From Pseudonocardia abyssalis (lineage in GTDB: Bacteria; Actinomycetota; Actinomycetes; Mycobacteriales; Pseudonocardiaceae), in NCBI RefSeq assembly GCF_019263705.2, contig NZ_JADQDK010000001.1, positions 3,224,001 to 3,288,000 on the forward strand: a stretch of DNA of 64,000 nt, given 5' to 3'. How positions within the stretch are numbered: the stretch's first letter is position 1; each line of letters begins with the position of its first letter. This document shows positions 8,548 to 17,126 of this stretch, piece after piece. The translations under genes and the position numbers were made by a program. Under the pieces are notes generated by a model. The model had not been told where the DNA came from. It saw only the letters and a list, made by a program, of their open reading frames with translations, and made no database searches.

Positions 8548-8769
8548 ATGGCGAAAGATCTGTTCACCGAGTGCGCGGCGCAGCTCGCCGTCTCACCCGA
8601 CCTGGTCGCCCAACTGCTCGCCGAGCACTCCCCCGGCGTCGACGGCTGGTGCCGCGGCCACAGCGCCCACCGCGAGCGCTTCCCGTGCTCGATCCGCCGG
8701 CTGGCCGAGCTGGCCGCGACGGGAGGGACCCCGGTACAGGGGGTGCCCGCGAAGGCGGTGCCCGCGTAG
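8548..8769 (+). CDS. Small conserved-looking protein, function unknown
   Basis: A 73-residue frame begins MAKDLFTECAAQL. Its middle, GWCRGHSAHRERFPCSIRRLAELA, contains a WC...H...H...C arrangement that could bind a metal. No membrane segment is visible. Codon use matches real genes here and the frame stands alone between two gene groups. It might be a small regulatory or metal-binding protein. I cannot assign a family. The preceding 183 bp after the sigma gene contain nothing I can name. Confidence 0.55.
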   Translation: MAKDLFTECAAQLAVSPDLVAQLLAEHSPGVDGWCRGHSAHRERFPCSIRRLAELAATGGTPVQGVPAKAVPA

Positions 8770-8862
8770 GCGGATCCGGGCCGGGCGCCGCGGTAACGAA
8801 GCGATCATCGGCACCGAGTCCACGCACGGGGCCCCGGACCGCGTATCCGCGTCCGGCCCCCG

Positions 8863-8930
8863 GCCGGTGACGGCCCCCCTCTCGTCACCGGCCCGGGCCT
8901 GCGCCGTCCGTGCCCGGACGGCGCGGGCCC
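8863..8930. terminator. Two consecutive hairpins between convergent genes
   Basis: Arms GCCGGTGACG (8863-8872) and CGTCACCGGC (8883-8892) form a perfect 10-bp stem. Next, 8895-8910 pairs with 8915-8930 around a 4-base loop through CGCCGTCCG/CGGACGGCG, with a central mismatch. They lie between the small plus-strand gene and the minus-strand nei2 gene and probably end transcription from both sides. There is no T tract, which is usual in this GC range. Confidence 0.6.
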
Positions 8931-8938
8931 GTTCCCTC

Positions 8939-9751
8939 TCACGCCGCGGGCTGGCAGGTGGGGCACCAGAACAGGTTGCGCGCCAGATGCTTCTCGTGCG
9001 CGATCGGCGTGCCGCAGACCAGGCAGGGCCGACCGGTGCGGCGGTAGGTGTAGACCCGGCGCGCGCACAGGGCGCCGCGGTCGGGTGCGTCGAGCATCCG
9101 CGGGTCGTCCTCGGGTCGCAACGTCTCGATCTTCCCGCGTCTCACGCCGTCCCGGAGCATGTCGACGAGGTCGTCCCACAGCGCGTCCCAGGTGGGGCGG
9201 CCGAGCGCCTTCCCCGGCAGCAGCGGGTCGAGGCCGAGCCGGAACAGTGCCTCGGCCCGGTAGACGTTGCCGACACCGGCGATGACGCTCTGGTCCATGA
9301 GCAGGGTGGCCAGCGGCGCGCGGGAGCGGGAGATGCGGGCCCACGCACGGTCCGGGTCGGCGTCGGAGCGCAGGGGGTCGGCGCCGAGGCGGGCGTGCAC
9401 GGCGTCGGCCTCGTGGTCGGTGATCAGCTCGCAGGTGGTGGGACCGCGCAGGTCGCCGTAGTGCGTGGGCCCGACGATCCGCATGCGGACGAGCCCGCGC
9501 GGGGCGTCGGCGGGCACCTTGACGTCGCTGAACTTCCCGTACAGCCCGAGGTGGACGTGCACGACGAGATCCGGGCCGTAATGGTGGAACAGGTGCTTGC
9601 CGTGGGCCTCGGTGCGCTCCAGCGTCCGACCGTCGACGATCTCGGCGTTGGTGGCGAAGCGGCCCTGCGGGCTGCTGACCTCGACCTCGTGGCCCACCCA
9701 GCGCCGCTTGTGGGTCCGGGCCAGTCGGTGGAGCGTGTGGCCTTCCGGCAT
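8939..9751 (-). CDS. nei2: Fpg/Nei family DNA glycosylase (Nei2-like)
   Basis: The 270-residue protein is a formamidopyrimidine-DNA glycosylase / endonuclease VIII-type enzyme that removes oxidised bases and nicks the abasic site. It begins MPEGHTLHR, supplying the catalytic Pro2 and Glu3 after Met removal. GKHLFHH contains the conserved beta-strand lysine. The helix-two-turn-helix region includes MDQSVIAGVGNVYRAEALF. A C-terminal zinc finger has CLVC and CPTC pairs. The start fits Nei2 better than Fpg (which usually begins MPELPEV). It overlaps the rpiB stop by one base (TAATG), so the two genes are translationally coupled. Confidence 0.9.
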   Translation of the reverse strand: MPEGHTLHRLARTHKRRWVGHEVEVSSPQGRFATNAEIVDGRTLERTEAHGKHLFHHYGPDLVVHVHLGLYGKFSDVKVPADAPRGLVRMRIVGPTHYGDLRGPTTCELITDHEADAVHARLGADPLRSDADPDRAWARISRSRAPLATLLMDQSVIAGVGNVYRAEALFRLGLDPLLPGKALGRPTWDALWDDLVDMLRDGVRRGKIETLRPEDDPRMLDAPDRGALCARRVYTYRRTGRPCLVCGTPIAHEKHLARNLFWCPTCQPAA

Positions 9752-10221
9752 TACTCGGGCACGCCGGGTGACTCGCCCGTGCTCTCGTAGGTGGTGAGCA
9801 TGTCGATGCGCCGCTGGTGGCGCGGGTTCTCGGAGAATCCGGTGGTCAGGAACGTCTCCACGATGGAGAGCGACTGCTCCAGGATGTGCATCCGCGCGCC
9901 GATCGCGACGACCTGCGCGTCGTTGTGCTCGCGGGCCAGGCGCGCGGTCTCGTCGTTGTAGGCCAGGGCCGCGCGGCAGCCGGGCACCTTGTTGGCGGCG
10001 ATCTGCTCACCGTTGCCCGACCCGCCGATGACGACGCCGAGACTCTCGGGGTCCGCCACCGTCTGCAGGGCCGTCTCGATGCAGAACGGCGGGTAGTCGT
10101 CGTCGGGGTCGTAGGCGAACGGGCCGATGTCGATCGGCTCGAGGCCCAGCGTGCTCAGGTGCTCGATGAGCTTGCCCTTGAGCTCGAAGCCGGCATGGTC
10201 GGAACCGAGGTAGACGCGCAC
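9751..10221 (-). CDS. rpiB: Ribose-5-phosphate isomerase B
   Basis: The 156-residue enzyme interconverts ribose 5-phosphate and ribulose 5-phosphate in the non-oxidative pentose phosphate pathway. It shows the N-terminal MRVYLGSDHAGFELK and the phosphate-binding VIGGSGNGEQIAANK. The residue after GNG is Glu where many RpiB enzymes have Cys, matching the mycobacterial subtype with a glutamate base. Late residues FSENPRHQRRIDML fit the family. I chose the GTG at 10221 because the protein then begins exactly at the conserved MRVYLGSDH. An ATG at 10239 would add six residues and collide with the divergent gene. Confidence 0.92.
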   Translation of the reverse strand: MRVYLGSDHAGFELKGKLIEHLSTLGLEPIDIGPFAYDPDDDYPPFCIETALQTVADPESLGVVIGGSGNGEQIAANKVPGCRAALAYNDETARLAREHNDAQVVAIGARMHILEQSLSIVETFLTTGFSENPRHQRRIDMLTTYESTGESPGVPE

Positions 10222-10237
10222 GGAATGATCCTGCCCC

Positions 10238-10906
10238 ATGAGCGCGGTGGCCGGGGTGGACGGGGTTCCCGGCGGGTGGGTGGTGGCCCGCGTCGAGGCC
10301 GGGGACGTCGGCTGGTCGGTGTGCGCGGACGCCGCCGCGGTGCTGGCCGTGACGGCGGGGTGCGCCGCGGTGGGGGTCGACATCCCGCTCGGGCTGCCGG
10401 TGGGCGGTGCCCCTCGCGCGTGCGACGTCGAGACGGCCCGCGCGCTGGGCCGCGCCCGGTCCTCGGTGTTCCCGGCCCCACCGCGGGAGGTGCTGGCCGC
10501 CGGCACCCACGGCGATGCGTGCGCCGTGGCCCGCCGGCTCACCGGCCGCGCGATCAGCCTGCAGAGCTTCCACATCGGCCCGAAGATCCTCGACTGGGAC
10601 GCGCTGCCCGACCGTCCGGCGCACGTCGTCGAGGTGCACCCGGAGCTGGCCCTGCGCCGGCTCGCGCCGGACGTCGGGTTCGCGTCGAAGAAGACCGCGC
10701 GCGGCGCCGGGCAGCGGCTCGCCGCCCTGAGCCGCTGGCTCGACGTCCCCGCGGCGCTGGCCGACCTCCCCGCCGGCGCACGCCTGGACGACGTGCTCGA
10801 CGCGCTGGCCGCGGCGTGGTCGGCTCGGCGGTTCGCGGACGGTGTGGCGGAGCTGCTGGGCGCGGAGACCGACGACCGGGGCCGCGCGATGTTCGTGGCG
10901 CTGTAG
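10238..10906 (+). CDS. DUF429 family protein (putative RNase H-fold nuclease)
   Basis: The 222-residue protein starts with MSAVAGVDGVPGGWVVARVE and has the second acidic motif VGVDIPLGLP. The paired GVDG and VDIP motifs, and later EVHPELALRRLA and a LDDVLDALAAAWSARR segment, are typical of DUF429. The family resembles RNase H-like folds, with aspartates expected to bind metal; activity is not established. It is divergent from rpiB with only 16 bp between start codons. Confidence 0.82.
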   Translation: MSAVAGVDGVPGGWVVARVEAGDVGWSVCADAAAVLAVTAGCAAVGVDIPLGLPVGGAPRACDVETARALGRARSSVFPAPPREVLAAGTHGDACAVARRLTGRAISLQSFHIGPKILDWDALPDRPAHVVEVHPELALRRLAPDVGFASKKTARGAGQRLAALSRWLDVPAALADLPAGARLDDVLDALAAAWSARRFADGVAELLGAETDDRGRAMFVAL

Positions 10907-10968
10907 CCCGGGAGGCCGGCCCGCGCACCGCGGCCGCTCGCGCCCCGCCCAGGACCCGGTCGCGGGTC

Positions 10969-11019
10969 GCAGTGGTGTGGCTCTGCTGCAACCCGGTTGG
11001 AGTGGAGCCACCCCACTGC
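10969..11019. repeat. Imperfect 25-bp inverted repeat (REP-like element)
   Basis: Arms at 10969-10993 and 10995-11019 match at 21 of 25 positions around a single central base. The shared core reads GCAGTGG(K)GTGGCTC. The element lies in the convergent gap between the DUF429 and DUF937 genes and could fold into a long hairpin. Sequence-level conservation of the arms, beyond mere palindromy, suggests a mobile palindromic repeat as much as a simple terminator. Confidence 0.6.
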
Positions 11020-11022
11020 AAC

Positions 11023-11085
11023 GCGGGGGCGGGGGCGGGGCGGGGGCGGGGCGGGGCGGGGCGGGGCGGGGGGGGGGCGGGGGGG
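11023..11085. repeat. Long G-rich tract (GGGGC/GGGGGC repeats)
   Basis: About 60 bp on the plus strand are almost entirely runs of 3-9 G separated by single C residues. The tract ends 1 bp before the stop codon of the minus-strand DUF937 gene. It could form several G-quadruplexes and would be C-rich in the mRNA of the minus-strand gene. Exact run lengths should be treated cautiously because such tracts are error-prone in sequencing. Confidence 0.8.
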
Positions 11086-11086
11086 A

Positions 11087-11662
11087 CTACTTGCGGCCGC
11101 CGCCGAGGAGGCCGCCGAGGAGGTCACCGATGTCGGGGGCGCCGCCGGAGCCGCCGCCGGACAGCACGCCGCCGAGGATGCCGCCCAGCACGTCGCCGAT
11201 GCCGCCACCGCCCGCGGGGGCCTGCGGGGTCGGGGCGGGGGCCGTCGCGGCGCCGCCGGTCAGCTTCGAGGCCAGCCACGACATGACGATCGGGGCGAGG
11301 ATCGGGAGCAGCTGGGCGATGAGGTCCTGGCCCACCTTGCCACCGAGCGCACCGGTGCTGCCGAGCTGCTGCACGACCTGGCCGCGGTTCGCGCCGAACA
11401 CGTGGCCGACGATCTTGTCGCCGTCGGCGGTGTCGACCTGACCGAGGTCGACGCCGCCCGCGGCGAGCCCGGTGTCGTGCTGCTGCACGGCGTTCGCGAA
11501 CGACGACGCGCCGCCCGGGTCGTCGGTGTTGGCCTGGATGCCGCCCAGCAGCGCGGGCAGCGCCTGCCGCGTGGCGGCCTCGGCGGTCTTCTCGTCCACC
11601 CCGAGCCGGCCGGCCAGCTGGCTCATCGGGATCTGCGACAGGATCTCGTCCACAGGACTCAT
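11087..11662 (-). CDS. DUF937 family protein
   Basis: The 191-residue protein begins MSPVDEILSQIPMSQLAGRLGVDEKTAEAA and contains the DUF937 helical domain with the DGDKIVGHVFG motif. A helix PILAPIVMSWLASKL follows, and the tail is rich in glycine (IGDVLGGILGGVLSGGGSGG). No signal peptide is evident. The family (YidB-like) is widespread and of unknown function. Its mRNA ends at the G-rich tract described above. Confidence 0.82.
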   Translation of the reverse strand: MSPVDEILSQIPMSQLAGRLGVDEKTAEAATRQALPALLGGIQANTDDPGGASSFANAVQQHDTGLAAGGVDLGQVDTADGDKIVGHVFGANRGQVVQQLGSTGALGGKVGQDLIAQLLPILAPIVMSWLASKLTGGAATAPAPTPQAPAGGGGIGDVLGGILGGVLSGGGSGGAPDIGDLLGGLLGGGRK

Positions 11663-11723
11663 GACATGCGCCTTTCGCGCGGGGCCACCCCTGTGGGCGG
11701 CGACGCGCCGAGCCTAGCGGTGA

Positions 11724-12980
11724 TCAAATCCGCTTCTCCGCGACCTCACCGGGGTCGTCGTCCGGGCCGCGACCGGGCTCGGGGTCGGCGTCCTCGGCCG
11801 CCTCGTCCTCCGGTGGCGTCGGACCGTCGGTGTAGGTGGCCGGGCCCGGGTCCGGCACGGCCGCGTCCGGGGTGCCCACCACGCCCGTGCGCTCGTCGAT
11901 CCGCTCCCCCAGGTACCGCACGAGCACCGCCGCCGCGGCGACGACGGGCACCGCGAGGAAGGCACCCGCGATCCCGTAGAGCGTGCTGCCGCCGGTGACC
12001 GCGAGCAGCACCACGGCGGAGTGCAGCCCGAGGCTGCGCGACTGCAGGATCGGCTGCAGCACGTTGCCCTCGATCTGCTGCACCGCGACGATGATCACCA
12101 GCACGATGACGGCGGTGGTGAACCCGTTGCTCACCAATGCGACCAGCACGCCCAGCGCGCCCGCGACGATCGCCCCGACGATCGGGACGAACCCGGCGAG
12201 GAACGTGAGCACGGCCAGCGGGAGCGCGAGCGGGACGCCGAGGATCAGGAGCCCCGCGCCGATCAGGACCGAGTCGACGAGGCTGACGATCGCCTGCGTG
12301 CGGATGAAGTCGCCGAGGGTCTTCCAGATGCGTCGGAACACCTCGGCGAGGTGCCCGCCCGCGCCGTCCCCCGCGACCGTCCGCACCCACGGCAGGAACC
12401 GCGGCCCGTCTTTGACGAACAGGAACGCGAGCACCAGCGTCAGCAGGGCCGTGACGACGCCCGACGCGACGCCCCCGACGCCGGTGACCACGCTGCTCGC
12501 GATCGTCGACACGCTCTGCTGGAGCTGCGCGGTGGCCTGCTGGATGTAGTCGTCGAGCTGGCTCTGGCCGAGGTTGAGCGGAGGCCCGGAGAGCCAGTCG
12601 CGGATGGCCTGGATGCCGGTGGAGGCGCTGGACGCGATCTGCCCGATGCTCCCGGACACCGAGGTGCTGATCAGCGTGAGCAGCCCGGCCAGCACGACGA
12701 TGCCGCCGAGCAGGACCGTGCCCGCCGCGAGAGCGGGCGGGAAGCGATGCGCGCGCAGCCACGCCGTGGGCGGCCACAGCACCGTCGCCAGGATCACGGC
12801 GAGCAGCGTCGGCAGCACCACCGACCACAGCGCGCCGATCAGCACCCAGAGCACCACCGCCCCGGCCGAGACCAGGATGAGCCGCAGGCTCCACCGGGCC
12901 GTCCAGCTCACGCCGTCACCGATGGCGGTCCCCCGGCCCCGGTTGGCGCCCTCGCTCGTCGTCCCCTGGCCCGTCGTCAC
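11724..12980 (-). CDS. AI-2E family transporter (PerM/TqsA-like)
   Basis: The 418-residue inner-membrane protein has a cytoplasmic N-terminus and an opening pair of helices (LILVSAGAVVLWVLIGAL and VVLPTLLAVILATVLWPP). A large soluble middle segment follows (about residues 110-165), then the conserved cluster of C-terminal helices with FLAGFVPIVGAIVAGALG and QQIEGNVLQPILQSRSLGLHSAVVLLAV. The acidic C-terminal tail of about 60 residues is unusually long. Family members export autoinducer-2 or act as ion/solute transporters; the substrate here is not predictable. Confidence 0.88.
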   Translation of the reverse strand: MTTGQGTTSEGANRGRGTAIGDGVSWTARWSLRLILVSAGAVVLWVLIGALWSVVLPTLLAVILATVLWPPTAWLRAHRFPPALAAGTVLLGGIVVLAGLLTLISTSVSGSIGQIASSASTGIQAIRDWLSGPPLNLGQSQLDDYIQQATAQLQQSVSTIASSVVTGVGGVASGVVTALLTLVLAFLFVKDGPRFLPWVRTVAGDGAGGHLAEVFRRIWKTLGDFIRTQAIVSLVDSVLIGAGLLILGVPLALPLAVLTFLAGFVPIVGAIVAGALGVLVALVSNGFTTAVIVLVIIVAVQQIEGNVLQPILQSRSLGLHSAVVLLAVTGGSTLYGIAGAFLAVPVVAAAAVLVRYLGERIDERTGVVGTPDAAVPDPGPATYTDGPTPPEDEAAEDADPEPGRGPDDDPGEVAEKRI

Positions 12981-13025
12981 CGCGCAAGGTTGTCAGAGAT
13001 CGTCCGGTCGTGGCGGACGGAGGGC

Positions 13026-13056
13026 TTGACCTCCAGTCCGGTTCAGCTCCTAGCGT
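13026..13056 (+). promoter_or_regulatory. Sigma-70-type promoter for the ABC exporter gene
   Basis: TTGACC at 13026-13031 and TAGCGT at 13051-13056 are separated by 19 bp, slightly longer than ideal. The start codon is about 60 nt downstream and preceded by GGGAGA, so unlike other TAGCGT genes in the window this transcript would carry a leader. Confidence 0.45.
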
Positions 13057-13117
13057 CCGTTCCGGAAAGTGTCGGTGCCCACCGCCACACTGCAGAGACC
13101 ACCACGCAGGGAGACCC

Positions 13118-14995
13118 ATGAGCATGGAGATGGTGGCCTGGAGCTCGATGTACCAGGCCGCGCACGCGCACGACGAGCGGCGGCCGTTCTCGCGCGCCAC
13201 GCTGCGCCGGATCGGCGGGTTCGCCCGCCCGCACCGGCGGCGCCTGAGCGTGTTCCTGGTGCTCAGCGTCGTGGGGGCCGCACTCGCGGTGGCCACGCCG
13301 GTCCTCGCGGGGCGGGTCGTCGACGCCATCGTCGACGGTGGCCCGGTGGGCACCGTCGCCGGGCTGGCCGCCCTCATCGCGGTCATCGCCGTCACCGTCG
13401 CCGGGCTCGGGGTGGGCCAGCGCTGGCTGTCCTCCACGCTCGGCGAGGGCCTGATCCTCGACCTGCGGGCCGCGGTGTTCGACCACGTCCAGCGCCAGCC
13501 CGTCGCCTTCTTCACCCGCACCCGCACGGGCGCGCTGGTCAGCAGGCTCAACAACGACGTCATCGGGGCGCAGCGCGCGTTCAGCGACACGCTGTCCGGG
13601 GTGGTGGGCAACGTCGTCACGCTGACGCTCACGCTCGGGGTGATGCTCACGCTGTCCTGGCAGGTCACGCTGCTCGCGTTGGTGCTGCTACCGGTGTTCG
13701 TGCTGCCCGCGCGGCGGGTCGGCCGCAGGCTCGCGGTGCTGCAGCGCGAGTCCGCCGAGCACGACGCGCGGATGGGCACGCAGATGACCGAGCGGTTCTC
13801 CGCGCCGGGCGCCACGCTCGTCAAGCTGTTCGGGCGCCCGGCCGACGAGACGGCGGAGTTCGTCGCGCGGGCGGCGCGGGTGCGCGACATCGGCGTCCGC
13901 ACCGCGATGGTGCAGTGGATCTTCGTCACGGCGCTCACGCTGGTCTCGGCCCTGGCGCTGGCCCTGGTCTACGGCCTCGGGGGGTACTTCGCGCTGTCGG
14001 GCGGGATGGCCACCGGCGACGTGGTGGCCCTGTCGCTCCTGATCACCGGCCTGTACGCGCCGCTCACGGCACTGGCGAACGCCCGGCTCGACGTGATGAC
14101 GGCGCTGGTCAGCTTCGAGCGGGTCTTCGAGATCCTCGACCTGGTGCCGCTGATCGCCGAGCCGGCCGACCCCGCGACGCTGCCCGACGGGCCGCTCTCG
14201 GTCGAGTTCGACGAGGTGCGCTTCGGCTACCCCTCGGCCGACAAGGTGTCGCTGGCGTCGCTGGAGGAGGTCGCCCAGCTCGACTCACGTGGGGGCGAGG
14301 AGGTGCTGCACGAGGTCTCGTTCACGGCCCCGGCCGGGCAGATGATCGCGCTGGTCGGGTCGTCCGGGGCGGGGAAGTCCACCATCGCGCAGCTGCTCCC
14401 CCGGCTCTACGACACCGACTCCGGGTCGGTGCGGATCGGCGGGGTCGACGTGCGCGACCTCTCGTTCGACGACCTGCGCGGCGCGATCGGGCTGGTCACC
14501 CAGGACGGGCACCTGTTCCACGAGTCGATCCGGGCCAATCTGCTGCTCGCCCGCCCGGGGGCCGACGAGGACGAGATCTGGTCGGCGCTGCGCCGCGCCC
14601 GCCTCGCCGACCTCGTCGCGTCGCTGCCCGACGGTCTCGACACGATCGTCGGCGAGCGCGGCTACCGCCTGTCCGGCGGGGAGCGCCAGCGGCTGACGAT
14701 CGCGCGGCTGCTGCTGGTCTCGCCGCGGGTGGTGGTGCTCGACGAGGCCACCGCCCACCTCGACTCCACCTCCGAGGCCGCGGTGCAGGAGGCACTGGCC
14801 GCGGCGCTGGAGGGCCGCACCGCTCTGGTCATCGCCCACCGGCTCTCCACGGTCCGCGCGGCCGACCTGATCCTGGTGCTGGAGGCGGGCCGGGTCGTGG
14901 AGCGCGGCACGCACGCCGAGCTCATGGCCGCGGACGGACGCTACGCCGAGCTGCATCACACCCAGTTCGACGAGCCCGCCCTCACGGCGTCGTGA
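13118..14995 (+). CDS. ABC exporter with fused membrane and ATPase domains
   Basis: The 625-residue half-transporter has six membrane helices in its first ~330 residues and a C-terminal ATPase domain. Walker A is GSSGAGKST, Q-loop VTQDGHLFHES, signature LSGGERQRLTIARLL, Walker B VVVLDEATAHLD and H-loop IAHRLSTV. An insertion of about 25 residues (SADKVSLASLEEVAQLDS...) separates the Tyr-containing A-loop from Walker A, a trait of an actinobacterial exporter subgroup. It probably works as a homodimer since no partner half-transporter is adjacent. The ATG at 13118 follows GGGAGACCC and gives the most plausible N-terminus. Confidence 0.9.
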   Translation: MSMEMVAWSSMYQAAHAHDERRPFSRATLRRIGGFARPHRRRLSVFLVLSVVGAALAVATPVLAGRVVDAIVDGGPVGTVAGLAALIAVIAVTVAGLGVGQRWLSSTLGEGLILDLRAAVFDHVQRQPVAFFTRTRTGALVSRLNNDVIGAQRAFSDTLSGVVGNVVTLTLTLGVMLTLSWQVTLLALVLLPVFVLPARRVGRRLAVLQRESAEHDARMGTQMTERFSAPGATLVKLFGRPADETAEFVARAARVRDIGVRTAMVQWIFVTALTLVSALALALVYGLGGYFALSGGMATGDVVALSLLITGLYAPLTALANARLDVMTALVSFERVFEILDLVPLIAEPADPATLPDGPLSVEFDEVRFGYPSADKVSLASLEEVAQLDSRGGEEVLHEVSFTAPAGQMIALVGSSGAGKSTIAQLLPRLYDTDSGSVRIGGVDVRDLSFDDLRGAIGLVTQDGHLFHESIRANLLLARPGADEDEIWSALRRARLADLVASLPDGLDTIVGERGYRLSGGERQRLTIARLLLVSPRVVVLDEATAHLDSTSEAAVQEALAAALEGRTALVIAHRLSTVRAADLILVLEAGRVVERGTHAELMAADGRYAELHHTQFDEPALTAS

Positions 14996-15096
14996 GCGGG
15001 ATCGGGTGTCCCACGACGTCCGCGACGGCGGGCGGGCGCGACAGCACCCCGCCGGGGAGATCCGGCGTCACCACGCTCGGCACGGCGGACCCGGCG

Positions 15097-15629
15097 ACCA
15101 CGGTGCTGCGGAGGTTGTCGCTGCTGCTCGACGACGAGGAGGCCGTCGCGGTCGTGGTGGGGCTGCGCACGGTCACCGGCGTCGCAGGCATCGGGGAGAG
15201 ACGGCGCCACGGGCGCTCGCCGAGCTGGAGCAGGTACACCTCTGGTGTCTCGTCGCCAACGACCTGCACCGCGACCACCGGCGCACCTTCCGCGTCGACC
15301 GTGTCGTCGACCCGGAACCGGTGCGGCTGCGCTCCACCCCGCGCGAGCCGCCCGCCGACGCCGCCGCGCTGGTCCGCAGTGCGATCACCGCGGCGCCGTA
15401 CCGGTTCACGGCCACGGCGACGGTCGCGGCGCCCGCCGAGGTCGTGCGGGCGCGGCTGCCACGCTGCTGCCGGCACCGGGTCACGCCCGTCGACGACGCG
15501 ACGCGCACGGTCTCGCTCGGCGCCGACGATCCCGCCCGGTTCCTGGGCGACCTCGTCGCGCTCGGCGCCCACACCCTCGACGGGATGACTGGTTCGACGG
15601 CTATCGCGGATCTAGCGTCGACCGCATGA
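15097..15629 (+). pseudogene. Decayed WYL-domain (YafY-type) transcriptional regulator
   Basis: Fragments of one WYL regulator lie in two frames. The first frame (from about 15103) reads LSLLLDDEEAVAVVVGLRTVTGVAGIGE, the canonical region after the winged helix. Near 15197-15204 the reading moves to another frame with RALAELEQV, which joins directly to HLWCLVANDLHRDHRRTFRVDRV. This implies loss of the segment normally between them, including most of the WYL core. The C-terminal part (SAITAAPYRFTATATVAAPAEVV) is well preserved. The helix-turn-helix N-terminus is absent. One frameshift plus two deletions make a functional product unlikely. Confidence 0.75.
15613..15628 (+). promoter_or_regulatory. 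Leaderless promoter (TAGCGT) of the ComB-like gene
   Basis: TAGCGT at 15613-15618 is followed by 7 nt and then ATG. The box sits at the 3' end of the decayed regulator gene. No ribosome binding site is present, consistent with a leaderless transcript. Confidence 0.5.
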
Positions 15630-16339
15630 CCGCACGCACCGAGCACCGCCAGCGCGCGCACCGCGTCCGTCTCGAGTGGGGCGTCGAGGGTGCGGCACTG
15701 CTGGCCGCGGAGTGCGCGGCCGTGGTCGTGATCGACGTCCTGTCGTTCTGCACGTCGGTGGACGTGGTCGTCGGGCAGGGGGCGTCGGTGCTGCCGCAAC
15801 GCCGGTCGGACCCGGCCGCCGCGGCCACGGCGGGGGCCGTCACCGCGGGCGACCGGTACGGAACCGGACCGTCGCTGCGACCGTCGTCGCTGGTCGGACT
15901 GGCCGCCGGGACCCGGCTCGCGCTCGCCTCCCCCAACGGCGCGACGCTCTGCGCGGCCGTCGGGCCGGGCGTCGAGCTGTTCGCGGGGTGCCTGCGCAAC
16001 GCGTCCGCGGTCGCGGCGGCCCTGCGCGGCGTCGACGGGCCGGTCGGTCTCGTACCGGCGGGCGAGCGGTGGCCGGACGCCACGATGCGGGTCGCCGTCG
16101 AGGACGCCCTGGGTGCGGGGGCGATCGCCGCGGCGCTGGAGGACCGCTCCCCCGAGGCCGACGCCGCCGTCGACCTGTTCGTCGCAGCGCGGGCCCGCGG
16201 GTTGCGCGGCGTGCTGGGGCGGCTGGCGTCCGGGCTGGAGCTGGTGGCCGACGGGTTCGGTGCCGACGTCGACCTGGCCGCCGACCTCGACAGGAGCGGC
16301 GCGGCCCCGCGACGCACCGACGACGGGTTCCTCGCATGA
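15626..16339 (+). CDS. ComB-like 2-phosphosulfolactate phosphatase family protein
   Basis: The 237-residue protein has the ComB signature regions CAAVVVIDVLSFCTSVDVVV near residue 30 and LASPNGATLCAAV near residue 97. It also has CLRNASAVAAAL and VPAGERWPDATMRVAVEDALGAG. ComB hydrolyses 2-phosphosulfolactate in methanogen coenzyme M synthesis. Actinobacteria lack that pathway, so the bacterial substrate is unknown. The start codon overlaps the tail of the decayed WYL gene. Most likely a phosphatase on a small acidic phosphate ester. Confidence 0.8.
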   Translation: MTARTEHRQRAHRVRLEWGVEGAALLAAECAAVVVIDVLSFCTSVDVVVGQGASVLPQRRSDPAAAATAGAVTAGDRYGTGPSLRPSSLVGLAAGTRLALASPNGATLCAAVGPGVELFAGCLRNASAVAAALRGVDGPVGLVPAGERWPDATMRVAVEDALGAGAIAAALEDRSPEADAAVDLFVAARARGLRGVLGRLASGLELVADGFGADVDLAADLDRSGAAPRRTDDGFLA

Positions 16340-16397
16340 TCACCGGATGCGGTGCGACACAGCCGGATGTGGCCGCCCCGCACCGCGGGCGGTGATC

Positions 16398-17072
16398 ATG
16401 GACGGGCGGTGGGTGGAGGTCGGTGACGGGGTGTTCGCGCGCCGGTACCGCGAGCTCGACCTCACCGTCGGGCTCGTGCTCGGGGGCGAGCGCGCGCTGG
16501 TGGTCGACACCCGCGGTGACGCCCGCCAGGGCGTCGAGTGGGCCGCCGCGGTGCGCGCCCTCATCGCGCTGCCGCTGGTCGTCGCGATCACCCACGCGCA
16601 CTTCGACCACTGCTTCGGCACCGCCGCCTTCCGGCCCTGCCCGGTGTTCGCGCACCCCGCCTGCCGGGCGGCGATCGTCGCGACGGCGGCGGCCCAGCGC
16701 GCGGAGTGGTCGGCGTACTACCGCGACCGCGGCGACGACGACACCGCCGCCGCCCTCGCCTGCACCGATCCCCCGCTGCCCGACGCCGCCGCCCCGACCG
16801 TCCTCGACCTCGGCGGACGAACCGTCGCGCTGGCGCACCCCGGCCGCGGGCACACCGACCACGACCTGGTCGTGCACGTCGACGACGTGGTGTTCGCCGG
16901 CGACCTCGTGGAGCAGGGCGCGCCGCCGTCGGTCGGGCCGGACTCGGTGGCCGCGGAGTGGCCCGGGACCCTCGACGCCCTGCTCGCACTGCGCCCACGG
17001 GTCGTGGTGCCCGGGCACGGCGACCCGGTGGACGCGGCGTTCGTGGCGGAGCAGCGCGACGGGCTCGCCTGA
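16398..17072 (+). CDS. Metallo-beta-lactamase-fold hydrolase
   Basis: The 224-residue protein has the metal-binding motif THAHFDHC near residue 65 (HxHxDH), a later histidine in HPGRGHTDHD, an aspartate in VFAGDLVEQG, and a final histidine in VVPGHGDPVD. These form a typical binuclear zinc site. It is shorter than glyoxalase II and lacks beta-lactamase hallmarks, so the substrate is open. An in-frame GTG lies two codons upstream of the chosen ATG; either could start the gene. Confidence 0.85.
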   Translation: MDGRWVEVGDGVFARRYRELDLTVGLVLGGERALVVDTRGDARQGVEWAAAVRALIALPLVVAITHAHFDHCFGTAAFRPCPVFAHPACRAAIVATAAAQRAEWSAYYRDRGDDDTAAALACTDPPLPDAAAPTVLDLGGRTVALAHPGRGHTDHDLVVHVDDVVFAGDLVEQGAPPSVGPDSVAAEWPGTLDALLALRPRVVVPGHGDPVDAAFVAEQRDGLA

Positions 17073-17126
17073 ACCGCGAGACCGTGGCCGTCCGCGCACG
17101 GCGGGACGCGCCGGGAGCTGCGCGGC

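Noticed and set aside
14982..15110. Minus-strand peptide ending TPDLPGGVLSRPPAVADVVGHPIPLTTP, which looks like a natural C-terminus
   Set aside because: It may be a gene remnant, but upstream it is antisense to the decayed WYL regulator and has no start or domain. Too weak to annotate.
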